The position numbers were made by a program, and so were the translations under genes. Shown here one piece after another: positions 26,991-36,252 of a stretch of DNA of 64,000 bases (position 1 is the stretch's first letter; every line of letters begins with the position of its first letter). The stretch is taken from contig JALONM010000003.1 in the NCBI GenBank assembly GCA_025454925.1, forward strand, positions 148,238 through 212,237, written 5' to 3'. The notes under the pieces are model-generated. The model saw nothing but the letters and a program-made list of their open reading frames with translations. It was not told the DNA's origin and ran no database searches. Source of the DNA: Cytophagaceae bacterium. Lineage in GTDB: Bacteria; Bacteroidota; Bacteroidia; Cytophagales; Cytophagaceae.

Positions 26991-29861
26991 TTATTCTTTA
27001 TACAGCTCTTTCAAGGTTTGATTGCCCTTTTTGGGCAGGGATAACCAAACAGAACCTGTCTTGCGGCTTTCCCAGCGTTTCTTCACCAGCAGATACGTCG
27101 ACGATTCCAATGGCAAACATTCTGCCTTATTCAAAACATCTTCAATGTTCTCCAGGTAATACGATACCCAGGCTTCCAATTGTGCCTTCTCCACGTCAGG
27201 CTTTTTAATGTACCAATACAAGACTCTTGAAAACGGCTTGTATTGTGTATTCTGAATGGTTTCTTCAGACAATGCAATGGCTCCTTTTCCATTCGTGGAA
27301 ACCTGATCGTCTATTTTCAGAATTTTAATCTTAGTCTTTGCTGCCAAATAACTTGAGTACCGCACCACTCCCAATGCGTATTTCTTTTTCCCTACCCAAT
27401 TTGCCAACAATTCACCATCGTACTCTTTGGTGTAATCATCGCGCAGTTTCAGGTCCGTTCCAAGTTGAGAAGCCATAAATGCATAGTCGGAGGATGATTT
27501 TCCGGAAGCATACAACAAGATGGGTTCTTTAGGCCATTGGCTGCGAATCTGATTCCAATGGGTGATCTTATCTTTGCCTTGCAATCCCCAAATTTTCTTC
27601 AACTCTTCTACGGTAATATCGGCCGCCCAGGTATTTTCTGCATTAACAATAAATGCCAGGGATTCATACGCAACCGGCAATTCAATGTATTCCACTTTAT
27701 TGGCTTTGCAAAGACTGTCTTCCTGGAATGAAATAGGGCGCACTGCCTGCACTACATCTAAATACCCTCCTGTAAAATCCTTCATCGCAGACCCTGTTCC
27801 GTAATCATCCAGATGCACTACTTTATCCGGATGTTCGTCGTTATAAGATTCTAACACTAATTCAGTGGCCCTGAGCATAGATCTGGTACCATCGATGGAA
27901 ACAGCCGGTATCACTGGCTCGGCATAAGACTTTTTCTCTGAATCTCGTTCTGTTAAATCACTGAATAAATGAACGAGGGCATGAAGGGAATTAGAATGCT
28001 CGTTGGGAGTGGATACTGAAACATCCGTAGCAAATGCTTTTCGTTTTTTACCCTTTCCTGTAATCTCAACAAGTCCCGAATATTTTTGTGCAAGGAACCA
28101 ATCAGGGTCAGACACTCCTTCTTCGGCAGATTTGATACTGCTTAAAATTTGTTTTACATCGGCTACAAAAGCAAAAGAGTTTTTCCGCATCAGATTTGCG
28201 TACTGGCGGCTTACTGGCTTGCGTTTGGACTTCCCAATCAGAATATTTAGTTGTTCTTCTGAATTACAAATATATACTGCTTTCTTACGAATAACCACAT
28301 ACAAGGTGAATGGCATACTTCCTGGAAAAGGTCCAGCAGAATAATATTGATATTTACTGTTGTATTGAAGAAGTCCTTTCTTTTTAAAAATGCTAAAAAA
28401 CTTTTTGTTGCTTGCAGCATCGGAAGTAGCATACATCCACACAAATTCCGGAATTGCCTGCTGACGCGTTTTTACTACTGGCACCAGAGAATAACTGGAA
28501 TCGTATTCATAGGTAGTATAGGAAATTTCCTTTTGGCTAATGCCAGTGCAAGCCGCCAGCATTTCTCCATTCATTACTTTTGAAATAGCCTTTTCATCAA
28601 TCAACAAAAAGAAAAGATCCATGATCTCATCGGCAATATCATTGGTATAAGGCAAAATCCTCAGATAATCTTTCCAAATTTCTGGCATTTCATTTAAGAG
28701 AGCTCTCGTACTCATTGCTGAAGAAACAAAACCAAGAAGTTGATCGCCTTTTACGTTGCGGATCAAGCGACGATCCAAACGAGCGTTGTAGATGCGATGA
28801 TAGCGATTGGCCACGCGTTTATCCAAGTACGTTTTGGATGAAACCTTGATTTGATTTTCCCCGAAAATAAGGGTTGTTACCAGAAAATTATTCTCATTAA
28901 ATACCGGAGAATTTACCGGCATAGCATATTGATAAAAATAGGAACCCAGGGATTTTTTTAACACTTTGAGAAAATAATCCTTTTCCATTCCTATCCACAA
29001 AACCATATCAGCATGAGGATGCAAGTGTTTGGCAAATCGCGGATTCTGCAAGATGGAAGCAGAATTTTCTCCCGCCAATATTTTTTGTGCCTGCACCATG
29101 GATTGGCGTAAGGATAGATGATCGTGAAATTCAAAATACGGTTCGTTGTTAGCTTCTTCACTGGGTACATCAATTAATGAGTAGCCGGGGGCTAATTCTT
29201 CGTAGTAAAATGGGTCGTAATCATCGTCCTCGTCTTCATCGGCGATGTAGGCAATGGTATCGGTATCGTTAAACCTGGGAGCCCGTGGAGGCAAGGCCAT
29301 TGTATCTACAAAAATATCCGCCGGAGCTTCATCGTAGGAAACAGCTGTATCAAACGGAGCAGCATAAGTGTAATCATCGTCGGATGCCCTCATTTCATCC
29401 TCTACCTCGGACGTAACGAAAACACCCATCTTGTCGTTCCACATGAGCACATCCCGATATCCTTCAACATAATAATTACCATATACATCCGTCCGTATGC
29501 TGTCGTTCTTATCATGAAACTTTTTGAATTTTTCCTTATCTGAAACAGAAAAAACAAAACAACTTAAGGTGGCAGTGTCGGTATGTTCTATAAAAAACAC
29601 CGACTGCTTATTCCATTCAAAACCGATATCCATATTCAAAAAGGCTAAGGAATCGGGGTCTTTGGTTTCCTTAATTAGTTTTTGAATAAATGGAATCTGA
29701 TGTATATCCTTTAAGGACATTTTAGATTCCATTCGATGGGCGTTTATGGTAAGAACCGTAGATACATTTTTTAAAGGTACCCGGTTTAAAAACCCTTGCG
29801 CCAAGCTGGCTAAGCTGAGCCCAAGGAAAAAGATACCTAGTACGGTAATGCGTGCTTTCAT
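26991..29861 (-). CDS. Exported fusion: DUF4836-like region plus PstS-like binding domain
   Basis: 956 residues with a signal peptide (MKARITVLGIFFLGLSLASLAQ). Residues ~25-640 look like the Bacteroidota DUF4836 type (VSTVLTINAHRMESKMSLKDI, FLNMDIGFEWNKQSVFFIEH, a loop rich in Asp/Tyr/Pro at 160-230, and NVKGDQLLGFVSSAMSTRALL). From ~650 to ~930 a periplasmic phosphate-binding (PstS/PBP-like) domain follows: IDGTRSMLRATELVLESYN, GTGSAMKDFTGGYLDVVQAVRPIS, AFIVNAENTWAADITVEELKKIW and GKKKYALGVVRYS. PstS proteins bind phosphate; whether this domain still does is unknown. The start overlaps the stop of the lipoprotein gene by four bases (ATGA), so they are coupled. No pst transporter genes are nearby. 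Confidence 0.82.
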   Translation of the reverse strand: MKARITVLGIFFLGLSLASLAQGFLNRVPLKNVSTVLTINAHRMESKMSLKDIHQIPFIQKLIKETKDPDSLAFLNMDIGFEWNKQSVFFIEHTDTATLSCFVFSVSDKEKFKKFHDKNDSIRTDVYGNYYVEGYRDVLMWNDKMGVFVTSEVEDEMRASDDDYTYAAPFDTAVSYDEAPADIFVDTMALPPRAPRFNDTDTIAYIADEDEDDDYDPFYYEELAPGYSLIDVPSEEANNEPYFEFHDHLSLRQSMVQAQKILAGENSASILQNPRFAKHLHPHADMVLWIGMEKDYFLKVLKKSLGSYFYQYAMPVNSPVFNENNFLVTTLIFGENQIKVSSKTYLDKRVANRYHRIYNARLDRRLIRNVKGDQLLGFVSSAMSTRALLNEMPEIWKDYLRILPYTNDIADEIMDLFFLLIDEKAISKVMNGEMLAACTGISQKEISYTTYEYDSSYSLVPVVKTRQQAIPEFVWMYATSDAASNKKFFSIFKKKGLLQYNSKYQYYSAGPFPGSMPFTLYVVIRKKAVYICNSEEQLNILIGKSKRKPVSRQYANLMRKNSFAFVADVKQILSSIKSAEEGVSDPDWFLAQKYSGLVEITGKGKKRKAFATDVSVSTPNEHSNSLHALVHLFSDLTERDSEKKSYAEPVIPAVSIDGTRSMLRATELVLESYNDEHPDKVVHLDDYGTGSAMKDFTGGYLDVVQAVRPISFQEDSLCKANKVEYIELPVAYESLAFIVNAENTWAADITVEELKKIWGLQGKDKITHWNQIRSQWPKEPILLYASGKSSSDYAFMASQLGTDLKLRDDYTKEYDGELLANWVGKKKYALGVVRYSSYLAAKTKIKILKIDDQVSTNGKGAIALSEETIQNTQYKPFSRVLYWYIKKPDVEKAQLEAWVSYYLENIEDVLNKAECLPLESSTYLLVKKRWESRKTGSVWLSLPKKGNQTLKELYKE

Positions 29862-30520
29862 GGTTGTAGTTGGACTTTGTTGGAAATGGAATTGGTTTTC
29901 TTCAGACAGGAAGCGGCACTGGTTTTAATCATAACCGCAGTGCCAGAGGGCGCCATCGTTGCTAATCGGTTGCTGCAATGCAAAATACGTTTCTGAAATT
30001 TTGTCACAGAAATGAACATACCTTTCTCCAATACATTGCGCTCCGACTCTCTTAATTTCTGATATTCCAGAGTAGTAAAATAATCAGCATTCCGGATGTA
30101 TTCCTGTTTGGCAGGAAGGTAAGTAAAGTGAGGATGTTTGAGCAGTACATACTTTTCCAATTTAAAATGACGGCTTAATTTATCAATCACTTTATTCAAT
30201 GCATCCACATGGGTGAAATGACACTTAAATACAAAGATGAAATTTTTATAATCCTGATCGATGCTCACCTGTGAAATGCCTGGACTTTGCATGGCGATGT
30301 TTTTAGCTTCTTCAAGCTTGGCGATGATATCGTCTTGTTTCGGCACTTTTTTCCCGTGAAGTGTATCCAACAGCATCAGGGAAGCAATTTTCCCTTTGCT
30401 CTGACTTAAATTCACCGTGATAGAGATACGTCCTGAACCGGTAGGATCCAAGGTAAGATCTTCGATCACTTCAAAACAACCACTCAACAGCAACACTACC
30501 GGGAGCAGGAATATTCGCAC
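29858..30520 (-). CDS. Predicted lipoprotein, LppM-like character
   Basis: About 220 residues if started at the GTG at 30520, which places a compact type II signal peptide (VRIFLLPVVLLLSGC) at the N terminus. An ATG at 30643 is in frame but would put 41 mostly polar residues before the hydrophobic core, and its leader overlaps a terminator region. After the lipobox Cys, the segment FEVIEDLTLDPTGSGRISITVNLS has the beta pattern of LppM-type lipoproteins, and near the end LATMAPSGTAVMIKTSAAS repeats that style. Coupled by ATGA overlap to the DUF4836/PstS-like fusion, so the two probably work together in the envelope. Confidence 0.7.
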   Translation of the reverse strand: MRIFLLPVVLLLSGCFEVIEDLTLDPTGSGRISITVNLSQSKGKIASLMLLDTLHGKKVPKQDDIIAKLEEAKNIAMQSPGISQVSIDQDYKNFIFVFKCHFTHVDALNKVIDKLSRHFKLEKYVLLKHPHFTYLPAKQEYIRNADYFTTLEYQKLRESERNVLEKGMFISVTKFQKRILHCSNRLATMAPSGTAVMIKTSAASCLKKTNSISNKVQLQP

Positions 30521-30663
30521 TATGACTGTATTCTGGATCAATGGTATACCTATGGATGCTGAGAGGGTCCGGAAATTCACAGACCTCCTGAAAGCCCTTC
30601 CTGTAAAAGTAAATGAAAAAAAGCGAAACACATATTTCTCCACTTACTTTCTACGTTTCAGTC

Positions 30664-30699
30664 AAAAAAAAACGCAAAGGTGACAATTCCTTCGCGTTT
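30664..30699 (-). terminator. Intrinsic terminator upstream of lipoprotein gene, for phoH
   Basis: Minus strand: an 11-bp stem (30689-30699 with 30670-30680, one G-U) around an eight-base loop, then U7. It starts about 26 bases past the stop codon of the PIN-PhoH gene and ends before the lipoprotein start, separating the two units. Confidence 0.82.
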
Positions 30700-30724
30700 C
30701 TTATTCGATAATGCGGCAATCGGC

Positions 30725-32077
30725 TTATAGCAGTTCATTGGCAAGATTCGCCAATTCCGATCGTTCACCTTTTTGAAGGGTAATGTGCGCATACAAGGAA
30801 TTGCCTTGCAGGCGGTCGATCATATAGGACAACCCATTGGATTGAGAATCCAAATACGGCGTATCGATTTGATAAACATCCCCGGTAAAAATAATTTTAG
30901 TCCCCTCTCCTGCCCTAGAAATAATGGTCTTCACTTCATGCGGAGTAAGGTTCTGGGCTTCGTCAATAATGAAGCAAATATTCGAAAGACTGCGACCTCG
31001 TATATAGGCTAAAGGTGTGATCACAAGCTTTTCTTTATTGATCATTTCAGTGATGCGTTGATAATCCTGATCAGTTTCACTAAACTGGTGCTGTATAAAT
31101 TTCAGGTTATCGAATAAAGGTTCCATGTATGGATTCACTTTAGACTTCACATCTCCTGGTAAATACCCAATATCTTTATTACTGAGGGGTACAATTGGTC
31201 TGGCCAGGTAAATTTGTTTATACTCACGCCGCTGTTCGAGAGTGGCGGCAAGCGCGATAAGGGTTTTCCCTGTACCCGCTACTCCTTGAATGGAAACCAG
31301 CCGAACGTTGGGATTCATGATGGCATGAATGGCAAACGTTTGTTCGGCATTCCGTGGCTTGATGCCATAAACGGTGCGCTTTTCCACATGATCCAATCGA
31401 TCTTCCTGAGGATTGTAATAACACAGTACTGAATTCTTAACACTCTTCAGGATGTAATATTGATTATTACGCACTTCATTTTTAGGAATTACAGATGCGC
31501 TGGTAAAACCTTGCTCGTATATGGCGTTGATGACTTCCTGTTTCAGATTTTCAATAACCGTTGCACCAGTGTATAGATTATCAACGTCTTTTATTTTACC
31601 CGTATTATAATCTTCAGCGGGCAGATTCAAGGACTTCGCTTTGAGACGAAGGTTTATATCCTTCGTTACCAAAATAACTTTAGAATCCTTGCGCTCCTTT
31701 TGTAAAAAAAGGGCCGCATTAATTATTTTATGGTCGGCTTTATGATCATCGAAAATCTTTTCCGCATCAAGGGCTCCCACCCCATGGGTATTCATAATGA
31801 CACGAAACTTTCCTTTTCCCTTACCAGGCAAGGGGATCCAGTTCTGCAGTTGGTTGTTACCACTTAATTCATCAAGAAACCGGATGAACTCACGGGCTTC
31901 GAAATTTTTAATATCGTTGCCTTTTTTAAAGTTATCCAGTTCTTCGAGAACGGTAATTGGAATGGCCACATCGTGTTCCTGAAAACTGTTTACCGAATTA
32001 TGGTCATAAAGAATAACAGAGGTATCCAATACGAATACTTTCTTTTCTTTTTTTGCGGAGGATACTGCCTTGGCCAT
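30725..32077 (-). CDS. PIN-PhoH family ATPase/RNase
   Basis: 450 residues. N-terminal PIN nuclease domain (~14-150): FVLDTSVILYD with Asp18, LEELDNFK, DHKIINAAL and VTKDINLRLKA keep the acidic metal-binding residues. C-terminal PhoH P-loop domain: Walker A GVAGTGKT (265-272), Walker B CFIIDEAQNLTPHE (368-381), and TGDVYQIDTPYLDSQSNGL. Such PhoH2/YlaK-type fusions are RNA helicase-nucleases, and the mycobacterial one is the toxin of a PhoAT-PhoH2 pair, though no antitoxin gene adjoins here. Cytoplasmic. LysE-type gene lies 17 bases upstream on the same strand. Confidence 0.95.
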   Translation of the reverse strand: MAKAVSSAKKEKKVFVLDTSVILYDHNSVNSFQEHDVAIPITVLEELDNFKKGNDIKNFEAREFIRFLDELSGNNQLQNWIPLPGKGKGKFRVIMNTHGVGALDAEKIFDDHKADHKIINAALFLQKERKDSKVILVTKDINLRLKAKSLNLPAEDYNTGKIKDVDNLYTGATVIENLKQEVINAIYEQGFTSASVIPKNEVRNNQYYILKSVKNSVLCYYNPQEDRLDHVEKRTVYGIKPRNAEQTFAIHAIMNPNVRLVSIQGVAGTGKTLIALAATLEQRREYKQIYLARPIVPLSNKDIGYLPGDVKSKVNPYMEPLFDNLKFIQHQFSETDQDYQRITEMINKEKLVITPLAYIRGRSLSNICFIIDEAQNLTPHEVKTIISRAGEGTKIIFTGDVYQIDTPYLDSQSNGLSYMIDRLQGNSLYAHITLQKGERSELANLANELL

Positions 32078-32094
32078 CGAAAAAATAGTTTGAG

Positions 32095-32724
32095 TTACCA
32101 GTTATTCTGAGCAAGTTTTATTAATGCCACTAAACCAAATATTAGAAAAAGCACGCCAATGGCTTTGTGTAATATAGAAAACACCCGGATAGAAAGAAAA
32201 TTCCGGATCTTATTGGCAAAATAGGCTTTACTTACATCGATCAGAAATACCGTTATAATACATGAAACGAAGAAGACTGAAATGCGTTGCGGATCGTGCT
32301 GATAATTTTTAAGGGCTTTTTCTACCTGAAAAAACCAAAAGAAAAAAACAGAAGGGTTGATGGTATTAAGAAGAAACCCTTTGATGAAAAGATTTCGCTT
32401 TTTACCAGTAGATTTCCATTCGCTGCCAATTTCTAATTTTTCAGGGGTAGAACGCACCAGGTAATACAACCCGAATGCAATCAGAATCAATCCACCGGCT
32501 AGCGCGAGTACATTTTGAAACAACTCATCCTGAAATACGGCAGCTACGCCAAAGTAGGTTAATACGATGTAAAAAGAATCGCTGAACGCCACACCGGAAG
32601 CATATACTACACCCTTGGTAAATCCTTTGTGTATACTCACATGCAGGAGACCAAAAAAAACAGGTCCCAACAAAAAACTAAGAATCAGACCCCAGACAAG
32701 GCCTTCTAAAAGGGGATCTAGCAT
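32095..32724 (-). CDS. LysE/RhtB family exporter
   Basis: 209 residues, six predicted membrane segments. The N terminus LLEGLVWGLILSFLLGPVFF, then HVSIHKGFTKGVVYASGVAFSD, are the LysE/RhtB signature (G-P-V and G...G.. A..D). The family exports amino acids and other small zwitterionic compounds by proton exchange. Its start codon overlaps the end of the GH3 gene by seven bases, so they are co-translated, which hints that it exports a GH3 product or its precursor. 17 bases before phoH. Confidence 0.9.
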   Translation of the reverse strand: MLDPLLEGLVWGLILSFLLGPVFFGLLHVSIHKGFTKGVVYASGVAFSDSFYIVLTYFGVAAVFQDELFQNVLALAGGLILIAFGLYYLVRSTPEKLEIGSEWKSTGKKRNLFIKGFLLNTINPSVFFFWFFQVEKALKNYQHDPQRISVFFVSCIITVFLIDVSKAYFANKIRNFLSIRVFSILHKAIGVLFLIFGLVALIKLAQNNW

Positions 32725-34286
32725 TCTTGCACGGTGGTGTTACGTTGATATTTTTTTAACAGGAATTTTTCCCAATCTTCCAACATGTTCTTTTTTAATA
32801 CTCGAGGAAACTTATGTTGACCACCTACTTTGCCTTTGGTTTCCATGAATCCGTAAAATGCTTCGAGCGGTAATACGTAAACGAAGATTTCTTTCAAGGC
32901 TGCAATTCGCTCCGTTTTATAATCATCGTTGCATTCCTTCAGATAATGATCCAAGCGGTCTTTAATTTTTTCAGCATCCACAGGATTATCGCACGCCAGG
33001 AACCATTTATGTGCAAACATACTTTGGTAGTGTATTCCTGCCACCGCAAATTCCCGAATCTCAATGGAGAATTCAGAGGAAACTGCGCTTATGGCTTTGT
33101 TCATATTTTCTACCGAAAGGTGTTCGCCGCATAAACTCAGGTAGTGTTTCGTGCGTCCGGTAATGATGATTTCGCAACGCTCTTTATTGACAAACCGAAT
33201 GACATCACCTATCAAATAACGCCAGGTACCAGCATTGGTGGAAAGAAGCAGGGCATATTCTTTTCCTTCTTCTACCTGATGGATCATATACGTTTGAGGG
33301 TTTACAACCAATTCCCCGTCGGCGTTAAAATTTTCATCGGTAAATGGAATGAATTCAAAGAAAATGCCATTATTAAGCACCATGCGCATGCCTGGTTGCT
33401 CCGGCATGGTTTGCAAGGCAATAAAGCCTTCGGAAGCCAGATAGGTTTCAATATAGGAAATAGGCCTACCGAGTAATTTCTGAAAACTGGCTTTGTAGGG
33501 TTCAAAAGAAACTCCTCCATGCACAAACACATGCAGGTTGGGCCAAACTTCGTGAATGTTAGAAACTTTGTTGTATTCGATCACGCGCTCCAGCATCAGC
33601 TGTATCCAGGCAGGCACGCCTACAACGAAGCCGATGTCCCAGTCCCTGGATTTTTGAGTTATCTCATCCAACTTCAAATTCCAGTCGCGCGTGCGAGCAA
33701 TTTTTTTTCCTGGTTTATAAAAGGGTAAAAACCAACGGGGAATTTTGCTGGCTTGAATGCCACTCAAATCCCCTTCGTAATAATGATCGACTTTGTTTAA
33801 ATCAATACTTCCTCCCAACATTAAAATTCCCTTTCCAAAAAGAGATTTAGGAAGTTTGTAATTGACCAGACTCAGCACCTGACGTAGGGAGGTTTTTTTG
33901 TTGGAGGAAATCATTTCCTTGGTGATAGGAATATGCTTGGTGCTGGCTTCTGAAGTTCCTGAACTTAGAGCAAAATATTTAACCATTCCAGGCCAGCAAA
34001 CATCCTCCTCCCCTGCTTTGGTTTTATGCCACCATTCTTTGTATAACTCATTATAAGAAAATACAGGAACACGGCTTTTGTAAAACTCATAAAACTTCTC
34101 CATCTCATGACTGGAAAAGGATTTGAGAATTTCATTGAAATTATATTTTTTCCCAAACTGAGTAGACCTGGCTGCTTTGATCAGTTTTTTTAATTCTTTC
34201 CGCTGATATTCATAAGGACTTTTGCGGTCCTGCTCAATAAGATGGGTTAATTTTTCTTTACTCAACAACGATCCCAGTATCGGCAT
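32718..34286 (-). CDS. GH3-family acyl-acid amido synthetase
   Basis: 522 residues, soluble. The P-loop-like acyl-adenylate motif is SSGTSEASTKHIPI (108-121). YLASEGFIALQ and NAGTWRYLIGDVIRFVNKERCEIIITGR follow, then HYLSLCGEHLSVENMNKA with the conserved Tyr/Glu. C-terminal part LPLEAFYGFMETKGKVGGQHKFPRV closes the fold. GH3 enzymes of plants conjugate carboxylic acids (auxin, jasmonate) to amino acids through an acyl-AMP; bacterial members are uncharacterised as a group. Overlap with the LysE gene suggests an amide product that is exported. Gene start 34286; the next gene is divergent. Confidence 0.93.
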   Translation of the reverse strand: MPILGSLLSKEKLTHLIEQDRKSPYEYQRKELKKLIKAARSTQFGKKYNFNEILKSFSSHEMEKFYEFYKSRVPVFSYNELYKEWWHKTKAGEEDVCWPGMVKYFALSSGTSEASTKHIPITKEMISSNKKTSLRQVLSLVNYKLPKSLFGKGILMLGGSIDLNKVDHYYEGDLSGIQASKIPRWFLPFYKPGKKIARTRDWNLKLDEITQKSRDWDIGFVVGVPAWIQLMLERVIEYNKVSNIHEVWPNLHVFVHGGVSFEPYKASFQKLLGRPISYIETYLASEGFIALQTMPEQPGMRMVLNNGIFFEFIPFTDENFNADGELVVNPQTYMIHQVEEGKEYALLLSTNAGTWRYLIGDVIRFVNKERCEIIITGRTKHYLSLCGEHLSVENMNKAISAVSSEFSIEIREFAVAGIHYQSMFAHKWFLACDNPVDAEKIKDRLDHYLKECNDDYKTERIAALKEIFVYVLPLEAFYGFMETKGKVGGQHKFPRVLKKNMLEDWEKFLLKKYQRNTTVQEC

Positions 34287-34451
34287 AGTGTGTATTTTCT
34301 CCTTACTTCTGTTTCTAGATTAGCTTTTTTATACAACTATTCCAACTCCATAGAAATAAAATAGAAGTTTTCAAAAGCATAATAATTCTGTTCTTATGAC
34401 TTTAAATATAAGGGATTAATATTAAAATTGCATTGATCGAAAACGCTTTTT

Positions 34452-35117
34452 ATGAGTATTTCCACTATTCTTTCCGAACTGACAAAAGAATTAGAGCCCT
34501 TTGGCGCCCGGCTGGTGGCTGTGAGCAAAACATATAGTGCGGCACATGTAGAAGAAGCCATGCAGGCAGGGCAACTTGATTTCGGTGAAAACAAAGTGCA
34601 GGAACTATGCGAAAAAGCCGAGCAATTGCCTTCGTCATTGCATTGGCATCAGATTGGGCATTTGCAATCGAATAAGGTAAAATACCTGGCCCCTTTTGTG
34701 CACCTGATCCATGCGGTAGACAGCTTGAAATTATTACAGGAAATAAACAAGCAAGCTTCCAAACAGGGACGGAGCATTGATTGCCTGCTGCAAATGCACA
34801 TCGCCCAGGAAGAGACGAAATTTGGGTTGAATGAAGCCGAGGCCCTGGAGATTCTGAATGAGCAAACCCTCCGTCAATTGCCACATGTAAGACTGTGCGG
34901 GGTGATGGGAATGGCCTCTTTAACGGAGGATACTCAACAGGTGACGCGCGAGTTCAAAGGATTGAGAAGATTTTTTGAACGCTGTCAGCAATTGGAGACT
35001 GTAAAGAATAATTTTTCCATCGTTTCCATGGGAATGAGTGGCGACTATAAAATTGCCTTGCAAGAAGGTAGCACTATGGTTCGAATAGGAAGTCGAATCT
35101 TCGGTTCCCGCAAGTAG
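34452..35117 (+). CDS. YggS/PLPBP family PLP-binding protein
   Basis: 221 residues, close to the family length. The PLP-binding Lys is in LVAVSKTY (K26); FGENKVQE, WHQIGHLQSNKVKYL, HAVDSL and C-terminal MGMSGDYKIALQEGSTMVRIGSRIFG are hallmark segments. It is a single-domain type III fold protein that binds pyridoxal phosphate and acts in vitamin B6 and amino-acid homeostasis without a known catalytic activity. Monocistronic; converges on the TPR gene with a 10-base gap. Start at 34452 gives the expected N terminus. Confidence 0.96.
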   Translation: MSISTILSELTKELEPFGARLVAVSKTYSAAHVEEAMQAGQLDFGENKVQELCEKAEQLPSSLHWHQIGHLQSNKVKYLAPFVHLIHAVDSLKLLQEINKQASKQGRSIDCLLQMHIAQEETKFGLNEAEALEILNEQTLRQLPHVRLCGVMGMASLTEDTQQVTREFKGLRRFFERCQQLETVKNNFSIVSMGMSGDYKIALQEGSTMVRIGSRIFGSRK

Positions 35118-35127
35118 GTCGATCGTG

Positions 35128-36252
35128 CTAATTGGTTTTAAAGTAGCGTTTACACTCTTGAATTAATGAAGTGTATTCAGCTATAGCCTGTGTCACCTTA
35201 TACCAGCGGTCCGCCTCTGCTTTATTTTTTTTATGGACATTTACACGGGCCATTCCTGCATAAGCAAAAGCCAGAAAGTCATTTTCGGGATTGCCCGATT
35301 TTTTAAAAAACTGTATGGATTCCTGGTATTTCTTTTCTGCTTGTACCAGGTCTTTTGTTCCTTTTTCAGCAATTAACCCTTCCAGCACCGAAGCCGTACC
35401 TTGGAAGAATGGTTTGGAAGATTTACGAATTACCGGCAGTTGATTCCTTGCTTCGTCCCACAAGCCTTTGGCCATGCAGGCTTCGGCATGTTTGATTCGG
35501 AAATACAGGTTTTGAGGATATTTTTCAACTAATAAACTGGTATAAGGATATGCCTGAACAGGCTTGTCTTCATACTTTAAATAGATATTGCTCAGGTGAT
35601 AGCCACATTCCATCCTAGTAAAAATGGCATTGTGAAAGGTATAATCGAGATCCTTGAGCCCGCGGGCTTTATCACCACTCATAAAAAACACTGTAAAGGC
35701 CTTGAAGGCTGGTTTATTCTCCGGATACTGTACAATAAAGTAGTCGTACATCCCGGAAGGAAAATAAAACTCATTCAGTTTAGACTTCAGCTCCCGACCT
35801 TTTTTCAAGGTATAATATGCTTTCCGTGCTACAGAAAACGCAGCTGAATTATCGTTCATTTCTGCATAGAACAACACAAAATATGCTTCCGAAGATAACT
35901 TAAAAAAAACACCCTCCGGATCGTTGGGGTATTTTTGAACAATGGCATTGCTTAACTCCAAGGCCTTATTCAGGTGGGATTTCAGAACGGTAGCTCCTTG
36001 ACTGAAATTTTCCTGAAAAATAATTTCCCAGTAGGAATTCAATCCCATAAGAAAGTGATACACTGGATGCGTGGGATACTTTTGCTGCAAAGGCGCATAT
36101 TCCAGGCGTGCTTTTTCAAATTCAAAATTATAGGTATGATCCATCCCCTTTTTAATATGAGCGACCATATCTTTGTCCGCAAGAATTTGCTGCTGGGCAA
36201 ACAAACCTGTGGTCACCACGATCCACCCAAGGAAAATTATACTTCTAACCAT
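35128..36252 (-). CDS. Secreted TPR-like protein
   Basis: 374 residues with a signal peptide (MVRSIIFLGWIVVTTGLFAQ). The rest is alpha-helical in a TPR-like way: HTYNFEFEKARLEYAPLQQKYPTHPVYHFLMG, ALELSNAIVQKYPNDPEGVFFKL, YPYTSLLVEKYPQNLYFRIKHAEACMAKGLWDEA. No enzymatic motif. Probably a periplasmic scaffold. It overlaps the DMT gene by eight bases, so the two are co-transcribed. Confidence 0.85.
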   Translation of the reverse strand: MVRSIIFLGWIVVTTGLFAQQQILADKDMVAHIKKGMDHTYNFEFEKARLEYAPLQQKYPTHPVYHFLMGLNSYWEIIFQENFSQGATVLKSHLNKALELSNAIVQKYPNDPEGVFFKLSSEAYFVLFYAEMNDNSAAFSVARKAYYTLKKGRELKSKLNEFYFPSGMYDYFIVQYPENKPAFKAFTVFFMSGDKARGLKDLDYTFHNAIFTRMECGYHLSNIYLKYEDKPVQAYPYTSLLVEKYPQNLYFRIKHAEACMAKGLWDEARNQLPVIRKSSKPFFQGTASVLEGLIAEKGTKDLVQAEKKYQESIQFFKKSGNPENDFLAFAYAGMARVNVHKKNKAEADRWYKVTQAIAEYTSLIQECKRYFKTN

